From the NCBI RefSeq assembly GCF_900103185.1, contig NZ_FNJD01000001.1:1-64000 (forward strand): a stretch of DNA of 64,000 bases. Reading direction: 5' to 3'. This document shows, piece after piece, positions 37,702-46,724 of this stretch. The DNA comes from Sulfitobacter litoralis. GTDB lineage: Bacteria; Pseudomonadota; Alphaproteobacteria; Rhodobacterales; Rhodobacteraceae. The position numbers and the translations under genes are program-made. Each line of letters opens with the position of its first letter. Position 1 is the stretch's first letter. Below the pieces are notes generated by a model, which was not told where the DNA came from, searched no databases, and saw only the letters and a program-made list of their open reading frames with translations.

Positions 37702-38036
37702 TAGCCCAGAAGCCCCGGGACGCCGCTGGCAGAGCGCGACAGACATTGCACAGTTTCAGGACGCGACAGAACCGCGCGCACGGTGGCGACGGTGGTATCA
37801 TCCACGCCGATCACAGCGGATTTGGCGAAAACGCGTACCTCTAGGGCGTCGGCGTTGTCGACGATGCAATTGGTAAACGGTGTAATCAGCTGCTTGGGCA
37901 CCTGCGGAAAGCGGGTGGCAAGGGTTTCGGTGATGACCCCTTTGGCGGCTTCGCGGCCGATGCTGTCAACCTGCTGCGTTGCTTGCGCACAAGAAGACGC
38001 GGCCAGGATCATGGTCATAGCGATAAACTGTTTCAT
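37701..38036 (-). CDS. Small secreted or lipoprotein-like protein between sdhA and fkbM
   Basis: The 111-aa product begins MKQFIAMTMILAASSCAQA, a signal sequence with a cysteine that could be lipidated, although the lipobox (AASSC) is not canonical. The mature part is helical, with QLITPFTNCIVDNADA and a second Cys near the C-terminus (VQCLSRSAS), suggesting a disulfide. I do not recognise a named family. A conserved hypothetical gene between sdhA and sdhB occurs in Rhodobacterales to my knowledge. A role in complex II assembly or envelope function is only a guess. Confidence 0.65.
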   Translation of the reverse strand: MKQFIAMTMILAASSCAQATQQVDSIGREAAKGVITETLATRFPQVPKQLITPFTNCIVDNADALEVRVFAKSAVIGVDDTTVATVRAVLSRPETVQCLSRSASGVPGLLG

Positions 38037-38061
38037 GTCGCCTGCCCTCCGCCTGCAGGAT

Positions 38062-38077
38062 GGGGGCAAGAGCCCCC
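38062..38077 (-). other. Hairpin downstream of sdhA
   Basis: GGGGGC-AAGA-GCCCCC is a perfect 6-bp stem in the 83-bp gap between the sdhA stop and the small lipoprotein start. It could stabilise the 3' end of the upper sdh message and lower expression of the downstream genes. No U-run follows. Confidence 0.4.
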
Positions 38078-38119
38078 GGTTTGGTCCCCTGCCCCCAAAA
38101 GCGGGAGCAGGGTTCAAGA

Positions 38120-39925
38120 TCAATACACCCGTGCTTTGGGCGCGATCTTTTTCATATCGATGCCGCCTTCGGCCTCTGTCGTCAGCGGATCAAGGTGGAC
38201 ACCACGGTAGCTGAGCGTGGCATTGTTGCCGTCGAAATACGCCAGGCTGTGCTTGCGCCAGTTCGCGTCGTCACGATCAGGGTAATCCTCGTGCGCGTGG
38301 GCACCGCGGCTTTCCTTGCGTGCGGCAGCGGCGGTGATGGTGGCCACGGCGTTCGGCATCAGGTTGGTCAGCTCGAGCGTTTCCATCAGGTCGGAATTCC
38401 AGACCAGCGATGTATCGGTCACGTGCAAATCCGCGATCTTGGCCGCGACTTCGTCCATCTTGGCCTTGCCTTCGTTCAGCGTCTTGTCGGTGCGGAAAAC
38501 GGCGGCGTCGGCCTGCATGGTTTTCTGCATCTCGAGGCGCAGCTCGGCTGTTGTGGTCTGGCCCTTGGCATAGCGCAGGCTGTCAAAGCGTTCAAACGCG
38601 GCGTCGACCGACTTCTGGTTCGGCGTTGGCACGGGGGCCTCTGCGTCGACGACATCTTTTGCGCGGATCGCAGCGGCGCGGCCAAAGACCACAAGGTCGA
38701 TGAGAGAGTTCGAGCCCAAACGGTTCGCGCCGTGCACCGAAGCACAGCCCGCTTCGCCCACGGCCATCAGGCCTGGTGCCACGCGGTCCGGTGCGTCTTC
38801 GGTCGGCGCCAGCACTTCGCCCCAATAGTTAGTAGGGATGCCGCCCATGTTGTAGTGCACGGTCGGCAGAACCGGGATCGGTTCTTTGGTCAGGTCTACA
38901 CCGGCAAAGATGCGCGCGGACTCAGAGATCCCCGGCAGACGCAGGTCTAGCGTTTCTTTGGGCAGGTGGTTCAGGTGCAGGTGGATGTGGTCTTTGTTCT
39001 CGCCCACACCGCGGCCTTCGCGGATTTCCATCGTCATACAGCGCGAAACAACGTCGCGGCTGGCAAGGTCTTTGTAGGTCGGGGCATACCGCTCCATAAA
39101 GCGTTCGCCTTCGGAGTTGGTCAGATACCCGCCTTCGCCACGTGCGCCTTCGGTGATCAGGCAACCCGCGCCGTAAATGCCGGTGGGGTGAAACTGCACG
39201 AACTCCATATCCTGCAAGGGCAGGCCTGCACGTGCCGCCATACCGCCGCCGTCACCAGTGCAGGTGTGCGCCGATGTCGCCGAGAAATAGGCACGGCCAT
39301 AGCCACCTGTCGCCAGAACAACCATCTTGGCGCTGAACAGGTGCATGGTGCCGTCGTCCAGCTTCCAGCACAGCACACCCTGACACACACCGTCATCCGA
39401 CATGATCAGATCAATGGCGAAATATTCGATGTAGAATTCAGCGTTATGCTTCAGCGACTGACCATAAAGCGTGTGCAGGATCGCGTGGCCGGTCCGGTCG
39501 GCTGCAGCACAGGTGCGCTGCACGGGGGGACCTTCGCCAAATTCGGTGGTGTGGCCACCAAATGGACGCTGGTAGATTTTACCCGCTTCGGTCCGCGAGA
39601 AAGGCACACCGTAGTGCTCAAGCTCGTACACCGCCTTGGGGGCTTCGCGCGCGAGGTATTCCATCGCATCCGTGTCGCCCAGCCAGTCCGACCCCTTAAC
39701 GGTGTCATACATATGCCACTGCCAGTTGTCGGGGCCCATGTTGGACAGCGACGCCGCGATGCCGCCCTGCGCCGCAACTGTGTGCGAACGGGTCGGGAAA
39801 ACTTTGGTCACGCAGGCTGTTTTCAGCCCTTGCTCTGCCATGCCAAGTGTCGCACGCAAGCCAGCACCGCCAGCCCCCACGACAACGACATCATATTCAT
39901 GCGTTTCATATTCATATGCAGCCAT
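38120..39925 (-). CDS. sdhA: Succinate dehydrogenase flavoprotein subunit
   Basis: The 601-aa catalytic subunit of complex II oxidises succinate to fumarate. The FAD Rossmann motif is [12 protein letters not shown] (15-26). Covalent FAD attachment is expected at His48 ([11 protein letters not shown]). The active-site blocks [11 protein letters not shown] and [11 protein letters not shown] and the C-terminal [11 protein letters not shown] are present. The start [12 protein letters not shown] at 39925 fits family members. It follows sdhD by 31 bp on the minus strand. Confidence 0.98.
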   Translation of the reverse strand: MAAYEYETHEYDVVVVGAGGAGLRATLGMAEQGLKTACVTKVFPTRSHTVAAQGGIAASLSNMGPDNWQWHMYDTVKGSDWLGDTDAMEYLAREAPKAVYELEHYGVPFSRTEAGKIYQRPFGGHTTEFGEGPPVQRTCAAADRTGHAILHTLYGQSLKHNAEFYIEYFAIDLIMSDDGVCQGVLCWKLDDGTMHLFSAKMVVLATGGYGRAYFSATSAHTCTGDGGGMAARAGLPLQDMEFVQFHPTGIYGAGCLITEGARGEGGYLTNSEGERFMERYAPTYKDLASRDVVSRCMTMEIREGRGVGENKDHIHLHLNHLPKETLDLRLPGISESARIFAGVDLTKEPIPVLPTVHYNMGGIPTNYWGEVLAPTEDAPDRVAPGLMAVGEAGCASVHGANRLGSNSLIDLVVFGRAAAIRAKDVVDAEAPVPTPNQKSVDAAFERFDSLRYAKGQTTTAELRLEMQKTMQADAAVFRTDKTLNEGKAKMDEVAAKIADLHVTDTSLVWNSDLMETLELTNLMPNAVATITAAAARKESRGAHAHEDYPDRDDANWRKHSLAYFDGNNATLSYRGVHLDPLTTEAEGGIDMKKIAPKARVY

Positions 39926-39956
39926 GTCTCGGTCTCCGGTATAGCGTAGGCGTGTG

Positions 39957-40328
39957 TTAAAGCGCGATGCGGGCGATGGCGAAAACGCCAACTGCGGCCG
40001 CACCATAGCTGAGGCAAGTCATCAGGATGATCGCAACTTTCTGCGACAGCCCGTGGACGTAATCCTCGATCAGCACTTGGACACCGTCATTAAAATGTTT
40101 GAAGCCAACGATCAGCGTCAGGGCGGCGACGATCGCGGGGAAGGGCCTGCTGTAGTAGGCGATGATCTCTTCGTAGGTGCCCCCCAGGGCGGACCCGAAG
40201 GTAAAGACGAAAAGCGGGATCAGGATCAGCAGCGCAACAGAGCTGACTTTCATCGCCCAGAAATGTGCAGTGCCCGATTTAGCCGAGCCCAAGCCCATAG
40301 CGCGTTTGCGGTCTGTCAAATAAGCCAT
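39957..40328 (-). CDS. sdhD: Succinate dehydrogenase membrane anchor subunit D
   Basis: The 123-aa protein has three transmembrane helices (about 25-47, 58-75 and 94-120). [18 protein letters not shown] is a typical SdhD segment close to the quinone/haem site, and the N-terminal [21 protein letters not shown] matches alphaproteobacterial SdhD. It lies between sdhC (11-bp gap) and sdhA. Confidence 0.94.
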   Translation of the reverse strand: MAYLTDRKRAMGLGSAKSGTAHFWAMKVSSVALLILIPLFVFTFGSALGGTYEEIIAYYSRPFPAIVAALTLIVGFKHFNDGVQVLIEDYVHGLSQKVAIILMTCLSYGAAAVGVFAIARIAL

Positions 40329-40339
40329 GTGTCTATTCC

Positions 40340-40723
40340 TCAGATGATCAGCGCGGTGATGATGGTCAAAACGACGGAACCGATCAGCGCGGCCCAGCCC
40401 AGCTTTTCAGCCGTCGGGATGTCCAGCGCATAGCCGTTGTCCCATATCAGGTGCCGGATGCCGGCGAGCGTGTGATACCACAGGCCCAGCAGCGACAGGA
40501 ACATGATCAGGTCACCGAACCAGCTGGTGATGAAACCGTTTGCAAAGTCGAAATATTCCGCCGACGTCGCAGCGGCCAAGAACCACCATACGATCAGCAG
40601 CGCGGCGATCAGCATTGCGTTGCCGGTGATGCGCGTCAGGATCGACGTCATGGAGGTCAGTTGCGGGCGATAGATCGTCAGGTGGGGTGACAGCGGGCGG
40701 TTGCCCCGGTTCACATCTGCCAT
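40340..40723 (-). CDS. sdhC: Succinate dehydrogenase cytochrome b556 subunit C
   Basis: The 127-aa protein has three transmembrane helices. The N-terminal NRPLSPHLTIYRP and SILTRITGNAM form the Sdh-cyt signature. The haem ligand is His84 in WYHTLAGIRHLIWD, the same position as in E. coli. It is the first gene of the cluster; AAAAGGA precedes the ATG. A double-palindrome operator lies 137 bp upstream. Confidence 0.96.
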   Translation of the reverse strand: MADVNRGNRPLSPHLTIYRPQLTSMTSILTRITGNAMLIAALLIVWWFLAAATSAEYFDFANGFITSWFGDLIMFLSLLGLWYHTLAGIRHLIWDNGYALDIPTAEKLGWAALIGSVVLTIITALII

Positions 40724-40860
40724 GATGGATTCCTTTTCTCGTCAGGTTACGGTCATAGATAACGGTATTTTTGGGACTGTCACGTCCAGAGGCGTGAATT
40801 TGAAGCGGTTTATTGGCGCAGTTGCCCAAACCCTTCGGTTAGCGCCGGACATTGAGGGGG

Positions 40861-40895
40861 TTTGTGATCACTAATTTTGAAAGTGTGATCACAAC
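40861..40895 (-). promoter_or_regulatory. Double-palindrome operator upstream of sdhC
   Basis: TTTGTGATCAC and GTGATCACAAC flank a 13-bp spacer. Each GTGATCAC core is itself palindromic, and the cores are 21 bp apart centre to centre, two helical turns. The same arrangement, with the same spacing, is found upstream of sucC. It probably binds a dimer-of-dimers regulator. Its distance from the sdhC ATG (137 bp) suits activation or a long leader. Confidence 0.7.
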
Positions 40896-41033
40896 TTCGG
40901 AAGGCCGTGAATATCGCCGGGCTGGAAGCCAGCAAATGATCCGGAAACTCTGAGAAGCGGTTGGGTCAACAGCGGCAATTAGCCGCGTGGCAGAGCAATT
41001 CGGGCACCGGTCGTCCCAGCGGCTCTGTCATCT

Positions 41034-41088
41034 AAAAACGGGCGCAACGGGTGATAACGGAGGATAGTCCGCCCCCGCCCGCTGCGCC
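41034..41088 (-). terminator. Rho-independent terminator of mdh
   Basis: On the minus strand GGCGCAGCGGG pairs with CCCGTTGCGCC (one GU pair) across a 26-nt loop and is followed after CG by TTTTT. It lies 8 bp past the mdh stop. Confidence 0.75.
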
Positions 41089-41096
41089 TGGTCGTA

Positions 41097-42203
<1,107 letters not shown>

Positions 42204-42248
42204 TCAGCTTTTCAGCAAGCTATTGCCGAATTTGACTTAGCGTTAAGC

Positions 42249-43292
42249 TTAGCCTTGGTATTCGGGCTGTGCTTCCAGCGCTTCTTCGCTGCTGTCGATG
42301 TAGATGCGGAAGTCGTCGCCTTCAGCGTTCTTCATGATCTGCAGTTCGTCCCAAGTTACGGCAACTGGCTTTTCGCCAATGCCCAGGAAACCACCGACGT
42401 TGATCACAACTTGGCCGACTTCGCCGTCGTCACCCATGACAAGGGCACCGATTTCACCGACTGTTTCGTCGTTGGCACCGTAAACATAGGACCCTTCCAG
42501 GTCTTCTGCGGTCAGCGCGGCAACTTCGTCAGTTGTGGCGTTGGCATAGCCTTCACGCTCAACCGCTGGGGCTGTCAGCATGGGGCGTTCCATGTCGCTT
42601 TCGACTTCATTGGCTTCTTCGGTCATTTCCGTGGTCGCTTCATCAACGGCCTGCTCTGTTTCAGCCGCTGCTTCTTCGGCTTCCATTTCAGCTTCGTTTG
42701 CCAGTGCTTCGGCATCCGCTTCCATTGCTTCTGCGTCCGCTTCCATTTCGGTCTCTGTGTCGACCTCAGCTTCGGCGTTCATGTCGGTCGCTGCCATGTC
42801 TGTGTCAGCGTTCATGTCGGCGTTGGCGTCCATGTTTGCTTCGGTTTCCATGTCAGCTTCGTCGTCCATACGCTCGAACGCTGGGGCTTTTTCAAGCATC
42901 TCTTTGCTTGTGTTCACCACGAGGAAACGGTCGTCGCTGTCACCTTCTTCGGTCACGATGCGAATCTCGTCCATGTTGACGCTTACGTCACGCTCACCCA
43001 TGCCGAGGAAACCGCCAATGCCGAGGATAACGGCCTTAACGTTGCCTTCGGAATCTAGCAGGACGTCGTTGATTTCGCCGATGTCGTCCCATTCCTTTTC
43101 GCCGTCAGCGGCGATGGTGGAATTTGCTTCAACTTCTGTCTCGGAATTGTAGATACGCATGCCGATCAGGTCGGACGCGAAGAAGTCAGTTTCTTGCGCT
43201 GTCACGATACCAAAACCAGCTGCATGTGCATCTGCAAATGCGGGACCAGTCAAGCTCAGGATGATTGCGGTTGTGCCAAGAATACGTTTCAT
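42249..43292 (-). CDS. Periplasmic protein with two PRC-barrel domains and an acidic Met-rich linker
   Basis: The 347-aa product has a signal peptide (MKRILGTTAIILSLTGPAFA). Two PRC-barrel domains follow, about 33-130 and 248-345. Both show the pattern IG-x-I-x-D-(V/L)...V-(I/V)...GGFLG(M/I)GE-(R/K)-x-V-(A/S)-V. Between them lies a strongly acidic linker of about 95 residues made of Glu/Ala/Asp/Met repeats (EADAEA, EAEMEAEE, NADMNADTD). PRC-barrel proteins of this type act in the envelope, often stress-linked. The linker should be extended and could bind cations. A strong terminator follows. It appears to be the only gene in its transcript. Confidence 0.85.
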   Translation of the reverse strand: MKRILGTTAIILSLTGPAFADAHAAGFGIVTAQETDFFASDLIGMRIYNSETEVEANSTIAADGEKEWDDIGEINDVLLDSEGNVKAVILGIGGFLGMGERDVSVNMDEIRIVTEEGDSDDRFLVVNTSKEMLEKAPAFERMDDEADMETEANMDANADMNADTDMAATDMNAEAEVDTETEMEADAEAMEADAEALANEAEMEAEEAAAETEQAVDEATTEMTEEANEVESDMERPMLTAPAVEREGYANATTDEVAALTAEDLEGSYVYGANDETVGEIGALVMGDDGEVGQVVINVGGFLGIGEKPVAVTWDELQIMKNAEGDDFRIYIDSSEEALEAQPEYQG

Positions 43293-43318
43293 TGTTGATA
43301 CTCCTTTAGAAGTTCCGG

Positions 43319-43345
43319 GTGATAATCACTCGGTTGTGATATCAA
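43319..43345. promoter_or_regulatory. Two adjacent short palindromes upstream of the PRC-barrel gene
   Basis: GTGATAATCAC and TTGTGATATCAA lie 27-53 bp before the PRC-barrel start. They resemble, but do not match, the GTGATCAC cores upstream of sdh and suc, and their centre spacing is different (about 16 bp). Confidence 0.3.
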
Positions 43346-43412
43346 CGATGATGTGGCGATTGCGTTCCGGCGATCTGCATCTTTTTTCGCCGCTTTTATA
43401 TTCTATGACATA

Positions 43413-43589
43413 TCAAATAGGTCCTGCCTCCTTAGTTTGTTGATCCTGCGGCGGGTGCGAAATTTGTGCAGAAACCTCGTGGCTCCAGTCACAACCTGCG
43501 GTTCGCGTGCCCGCCGCGACATCCTGCGTCAGTGCGACCACCGCCGCCGCGGCAGTCGCCAGCCCGATCAGGTTAAACATCTTCACCAT
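43413..43589 (-). CDS. Small secreted protein, 58 aa
   Basis: The predicted product starts MVKMFNLIGLATAAAAVVALTQDVAAG, a Sec signal peptide with cleavage near residue 25. The rest is a short hydrophilic mature peptide with one Cys (GCDWSHEVSAQ). AGAGG lies 6 bp before the ATG. No family recognised. It is upstream of and in the same direction as the PRC-barrel gene, about 120 bp away. Being short it could be spurious, but signal peptide and RBS support it. Confidence 0.5.
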   Translation of the reverse strand: MVKMFNLIGLATAAAAVVALTQDVAAGTRTAGCDWSHEVSAQISHPPQDQQTKEAGPI

Positions 43590-43763
43590 TCCACACCTCT
43601 TACACTTACACACGCCCCAAGACGCCTTTCCTTCTGGCAGCAAAACCTGAAGGCCGCGTTAAAGCCGCAAACTATCTGACGCTGCGCTGCGGCGCGTTTA
43701 CGCTTGAGGTTTTCGTCTAAAAATGCAGACCTGCACGCAACATTATTTCTTGGAGAGTCGCAA

Positions 43764-44621
43764 ATGTCGAAAATCACCCGCCCCCTGCGTTCCGTTTTAT
43801 ATATCCCCGGCTCCAAGGACCGCGCGTTAGACAAAGCCCGCGGACTGCCGGCCGATGCGATTATCTTTGACCTCGAAGACGCTGTGATCCCGGAAGAGAA
43901 AACCGCAGCACGGGAAACGCTTGCCACGGCGCTGAAAGACGGCGGCTATGGCAGCCGGTATAAGGTGATCCGCATTAACGGGCTGGACACCGAATGGGGT
44001 GCCGACGATGCCCGCGCCGCGGCAAAAATGGACTGCGACGCCATTTTGCTGCCCAAAGTCGGCAGCCCCGCCGATCTCGACGCTTTGGCCGAGATCACGG
44101 GCGACATCCCGCTTTGGGCGATGATGGAGACCCCCGGTGCCATGCTGAACGCCGCCGCGATTGGCGCGCATCCCAAGCTGCAATGCATGGTAATGGGCAC
44201 TAACGATCTGAACAAAGACCTGCAAACCCGCGTGCGCGCCGACCGCCTGCCCCTGATGACCGGGCTTGGCCTATGCGTACTGGCAGCCAAGGCCAACGGC
44301 ATCGCGATTGTCGATGGCGTTTATAATGCGTTCAAGGATGACGAAGGCCACCGCGTTGAATGTGACCAAGGCCGCGACATGGGCTTTGACGGCAAAACCT
44401 TGATCCACCCCGCGCAGCTGGACGTCGCGAACGAGGCATTCTCCCCCTCCGAGGCCGAAGCCGATCTGGCCCGCCGCCAGATCGCAGCGTTTGACGAAAT
44501 GCAGGCGACAGGTCAGGGTGTGGCCGTTGTGGACGGGCGCATCGTCGAAAACCTGCATGTCGCCACCGCACGCGAAACATTGGCAAAGCTGGACGCAATC
44601 GCGGCCCTGCAAACGGAGTAA
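43764..44621 (+). CDS. mcl2: CitE-like enzyme, probably (3S)-malyl-CoA thioesterase (Mcl2)
   Basis: The 285-aa HpcH/HpaI-CitE fold protein starts RPLRSVLYIPGSKDRALDKARGLPADAIIFDLEDAV, which matches the Mcl2 type rather than the longer Mcl1 malyl-CoA/methylmalyl-CoA lyase (about 320 aa). Metal and CoA residues include LPKVGSP, AMMETPGAM and GFDGKTLIHPAQL. In the EMC pathway Mcl2 hydrolyses (3S)-malyl-CoA to malate and CoA. It heads an operon ending in mch, which supports the pathway. Citrate lyase beta subunits share the fold, but no citD/citF is present. GGAGAG precedes the ATG. Confidence 0.85.
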   Translation: MSKITRPLRSVLYIPGSKDRALDKARGLPADAIIFDLEDAVIPEEKTAARETLATALKDGGYGSRYKVIRINGLDTEWGADDARAAAKMDCDAILLPKVGSPADLDALAEITGDIPLWAMMETPGAMLNAAAIGAHPKLQCMVMGTNDLNKDLQTRVRADRLPLMTGLGLCVLAAKANGIAIVDGVYNAFKDDEGHRVECDQGRDMGFDGKTLIHPAQLDVANEAFSPSEAEADLARRQIAAFDEMQATGQGVAVVDGRIVENLHVATARETLAKLDAIAALQTE

Positions 44622-44626
44622 ACCTG

Positions 44627-45184
44627 ATGATGGCACTTTTGATCCTTGGTCTGATCTTATGGGTCGGTGCCCATTATTTCCGTCGCTTTATGCCGGACCA
44701 ACGCGCCGCCATGGGCAAAAAGGGCAAAGGCATCATCGCCGTCGCCATCGTGGCGGCGCTGGTCATGATCATTATCGGATACCGCGGGGCCGAGTTTATC
44801 CCCGTCTGGACGCCCCCGCCCTTCCTGACGCATCTGAACAACCTGCTGATGGTGCTGGCATTCTGGGTCTACGGGTCCAGTGCAGCCAAAGGGGCCAAGG
44901 CTTGGCCCGCCTATAAAACCCGCCACCCGCAGCTGATGGCCGTTAAAATATGGGCGGTCGCGCATTTGCTGGTGAACGGTGATCTCGCCTCTATTCTGCT
45001 GTTCGGCTCTATGCTGGCTTGGGCGGTCGGTTCCGTGATCCTGATCAACCGCGCCGAACCCAACTGGACACCCCCTGCCCCCGCGGGCAAGGCCACCTAT
45101 ATCCGCCTTGCGGTGATCACGCTGGTGATGCTGGTCGTTGTGACCGCGATCCATACCCTGCTTGGCGTCTCTCCCTTTTCCTGA
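44627..45184 (+). CDS. nnrU: NnrU family membrane protein
   Basis: The 185-aa protein has five to six transmembrane helices. The conserved NnrU features are the histidine of VGAHYFRRFMP, LTHLNNLLMVLAFWVYG, RHPQLMAVKIWAVAHLLVNGDLAS, and a C-terminal helix (LVVVTAIHTLLG). NnrU is named from denitrifiers, but its mechanism is not established. Here no denitrification gene is near; it sits between two EMC genes, 5 bp after mcl2. The name therefore reflects family only. Confidence 0.85.
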   Translation: MMALLILGLILWVGAHYFRRFMPDQRAAMGKKGKGIIAVAIVAALVMIIIGYRGAEFIPVWTPPPFLTHLNNLLMVLAFWVYGSSAAKGAKAWPAYKTRHPQLMAVKIWAVAHLLVNGDLASILLFGSMLAWAVGSVILINRAEPNWTPPAPAGKATYIRLAVITLVMLVVVTAIHTLLGVSPFS

Positions 45185-45202
45185 GTTACTGAAAGAACCC
45201 CC

Positions 45203-45406
45203 ATGAAACTCTATCGTTTCCTGTCCGAAGAGGACACTTCCGCCTTTTGCCACAAGGTCACCGACGCGCTGAACAAGGGGTGGGAGCTTTACGGCACGCC
45301 CACACAAACATGGGATGCCAAGGCAAATGTCATGCGCTGCGGTCAAGCCGTGACCAAGGAAGTCGAAGGCACCTATACGCCCGACACCAAGCTGGGGGCG
45401 CATTGA
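45203..45406 (+). CDS. DUF1737 family small protein
   Basis: The 67-aa protein (MKLYRFLSEEDTSAFCHKVTDALNKGWELYGTPTQTWD...) shows the DUF1737 pattern of a short beta strand, helix and GWELYGxP turn, with a C-terminal basic/Thr region. It is soluble and of unknown function. Its stop overlaps the mch start (TGATG), so it is translationally coupled to mesaconyl-CoA hydratase. That position suggests a subunit-like or regulatory link, but nothing in sequence proves it. Confidence 0.8.
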   Translation: MKLYRFLSEEDTSAFCHKVTDALNKGWELYGTPTQTWDAKANVMRCGQAVTKEVEGTYTPDTKLGAH

Positions 45407-46443
45407 TGGCACAGGCAAAGACCAACAAGGGCCGTTTCTTCGAGGACTATAAAGTAGGCGAGACGCTGCATCATGCTGTGCCGCGCACCGTCAAGGATGG
45501 TGAACGCGCGCTGTACCACGCGCTGTATCCCGCACGTCATGCGCTCTATTCCTCCGATCAATTCGCGCAAAGCTGCGGCCTGCCTGCCAGCCCGCTGGAC
45601 GATATGATTACCTTTCACATCGTGTTCGGCAAAACCGTGCCGGATGTATCGCTGAACGCCGTGGCCAACCTTGGCTACGCGCAGGGACGCTGGCTGGCAC
45701 CGGTCTGGCCCGGCGATACGCTGCGGTCTGAATCCGAGGTGATCGGGCTCAAGCAAAACTCGAACGGGAAAACCGGCGTTGTCTATGTACGCACCACTGG
45801 CTTTAACCAGAACGACACCAAAGTGCTGGAGTATGTCCGCTGGGTGATGGTGCGCAAACGCGATGTCGATGCCCTCGCACCCGAAACTGTCGTGCCCGAT
45901 CTGCCCAAGGCGCTGACGGTTGACGATCTGTCGATCCCCGAAACGCTCGATTTCAGCAATTATGACTTTACCCTCGCGGGCGAGGCGCATCGCTGGGGCG
46001 ATTATTCCGTGGGCGAGATGATCGACCACGTGGATGGCGTCACCGTCGAAGAGGCGGAGCATATGATGGCCACCCGCCTGTGGCAGAACACGGCAAAAGT
46101 GCACTTTGACACCTCCGCCCGCCCTGACGGGTCGCGACTGATTTATGGCGGGCACGTGATCTCGATGGCCCGTGCGTTGTCGTTCAACGGGCTGGCCAAT
46201 GCGCAGATGATCGTAGGGCTGAACGGCGGGGCGCACGCAAACCCCTGCCTGTCCGGCGACACAATCCGCGCCTGGACCGAGGTTCTGGACAAAGCCGATA
46301 CCGACAAACCTGGTGTCGGCGCGCTGCGCTTGCGCTTGGTCGCCACCAAAGGCGGGGAGCCGTTCAAGCTGAAGGGCGAAGACGGCAAATATCTGCCCGA
46401 TGTCTTGCTTGACCTCGATTACTGGGCACTGATTCCCAAGTAA
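45406..46443 (+). CDS. mch: Mesaconyl-C1-CoA hydratase (MaoC-type)
   Basis: The 345-aa double hot-dog MaoC-like enzyme hydrates mesaconyl-C1-CoA to beta-methylmalyl-CoA in the EMC pathway. N-terminal RFFEDYKVGETLHH and the hydratase segments RHALYSSDQFAQSCGL and VWPGDTLRSESEV in the first half, with YGGHVISMARALSFNGL in the second, fit Mch of Rhodobacter sphaeroides in length and order. The overlap with the DUF1737 gene (TGATG) fixes the start at 45406. It ends the mcl2-nnrU-DUF1737-mch operon. Confidence 0.92.
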   Translation: MAQAKTNKGRFFEDYKVGETLHHAVPRTVKDGERALYHALYPARHALYSSDQFAQSCGLPASPLDDMITFHIVFGKTVPDVSLNAVANLGYAQGRWLAPVWPGDTLRSESEVIGLKQNSNGKTGVVYVRTTGFNQNDTKVLEYVRWVMVRKRDVDALAPETVVPDLPKALTVDDLSIPETLDFSNYDFTLAGEAHRWGDYSVGEMIDHVDGVTVEEAEHMMATRLWQNTAKVHFDTSARPDGSRLIYGGHVISMARALSFNGLANAQMIVGLNGGAHANPCLSGDTIRAWTEVLDKADTDKPGVGALRLRLVATKGGEPFKLKGEDGKYLPDVLLDLDYWALIPK

Positions 46444-46580
46444 AACTCCCCCTTGACGACACCTGATCGGTCGCAAAATAGACAACTATATGTCGCGTTC
46501 GGCCCTTAAAACTTGGGGTTTCCGAGCGCGACAGCCGCTGCGTCGGCAACATTCCGCAGATTTTCCACCGTTAGCGCTAT

Positions 46581-46615
46581 TTTGTGATCACACGCGAAAT
46601 TCGTGTGATCACAAA
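46581..46615 (+). promoter_or_regulatory. Double-palindrome operator upstream of sucC
   Basis: TTTGTGATCACACG and its perfect 14-bp complement CGTGTGATCACAAA flank a 7-bp spacer (CGAAATT). Each arm contains a palindromic GTGATCAC core, and the cores are 21 bp apart, as at the sdhC operator. It ends 109 bp before the sucC ATG. It probably controls the whole suc operon; the regulator is unknown. Confidence 0.8.
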
Positions 46616-46724
46616 TGTCGCTTTTCTCTGGATAACCCTGTATTTCTCCGAAAAACTGTTTACCGAGTATCAAGACTCAATCGTATACCGCGATTAGACT
46701 GGAACAAAGACGGGACCGTTTTTT

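Larger units (their letters stand above)
40724..41096. other. 373-bp intergenic region between sdhC and mdh
   Basis: It holds the sdh promoter region, a double-palindrome operator (40861-40895) and the mdh terminator (41034-41088). The stretch 40896-41033 shows no convincing gene or RNA to my eye. Confidence 0.7.

Noticed and set aside
46581..46615. The suc/sdh palindromes as CRP or FNR sites
   Set aside because: CRP needs TGTGA-N6-TCACA and FNR TTGAT-N4-ATCAA. Here TGTGA abuts TCACA and no such spacing exists, so a different regulator is more likely.
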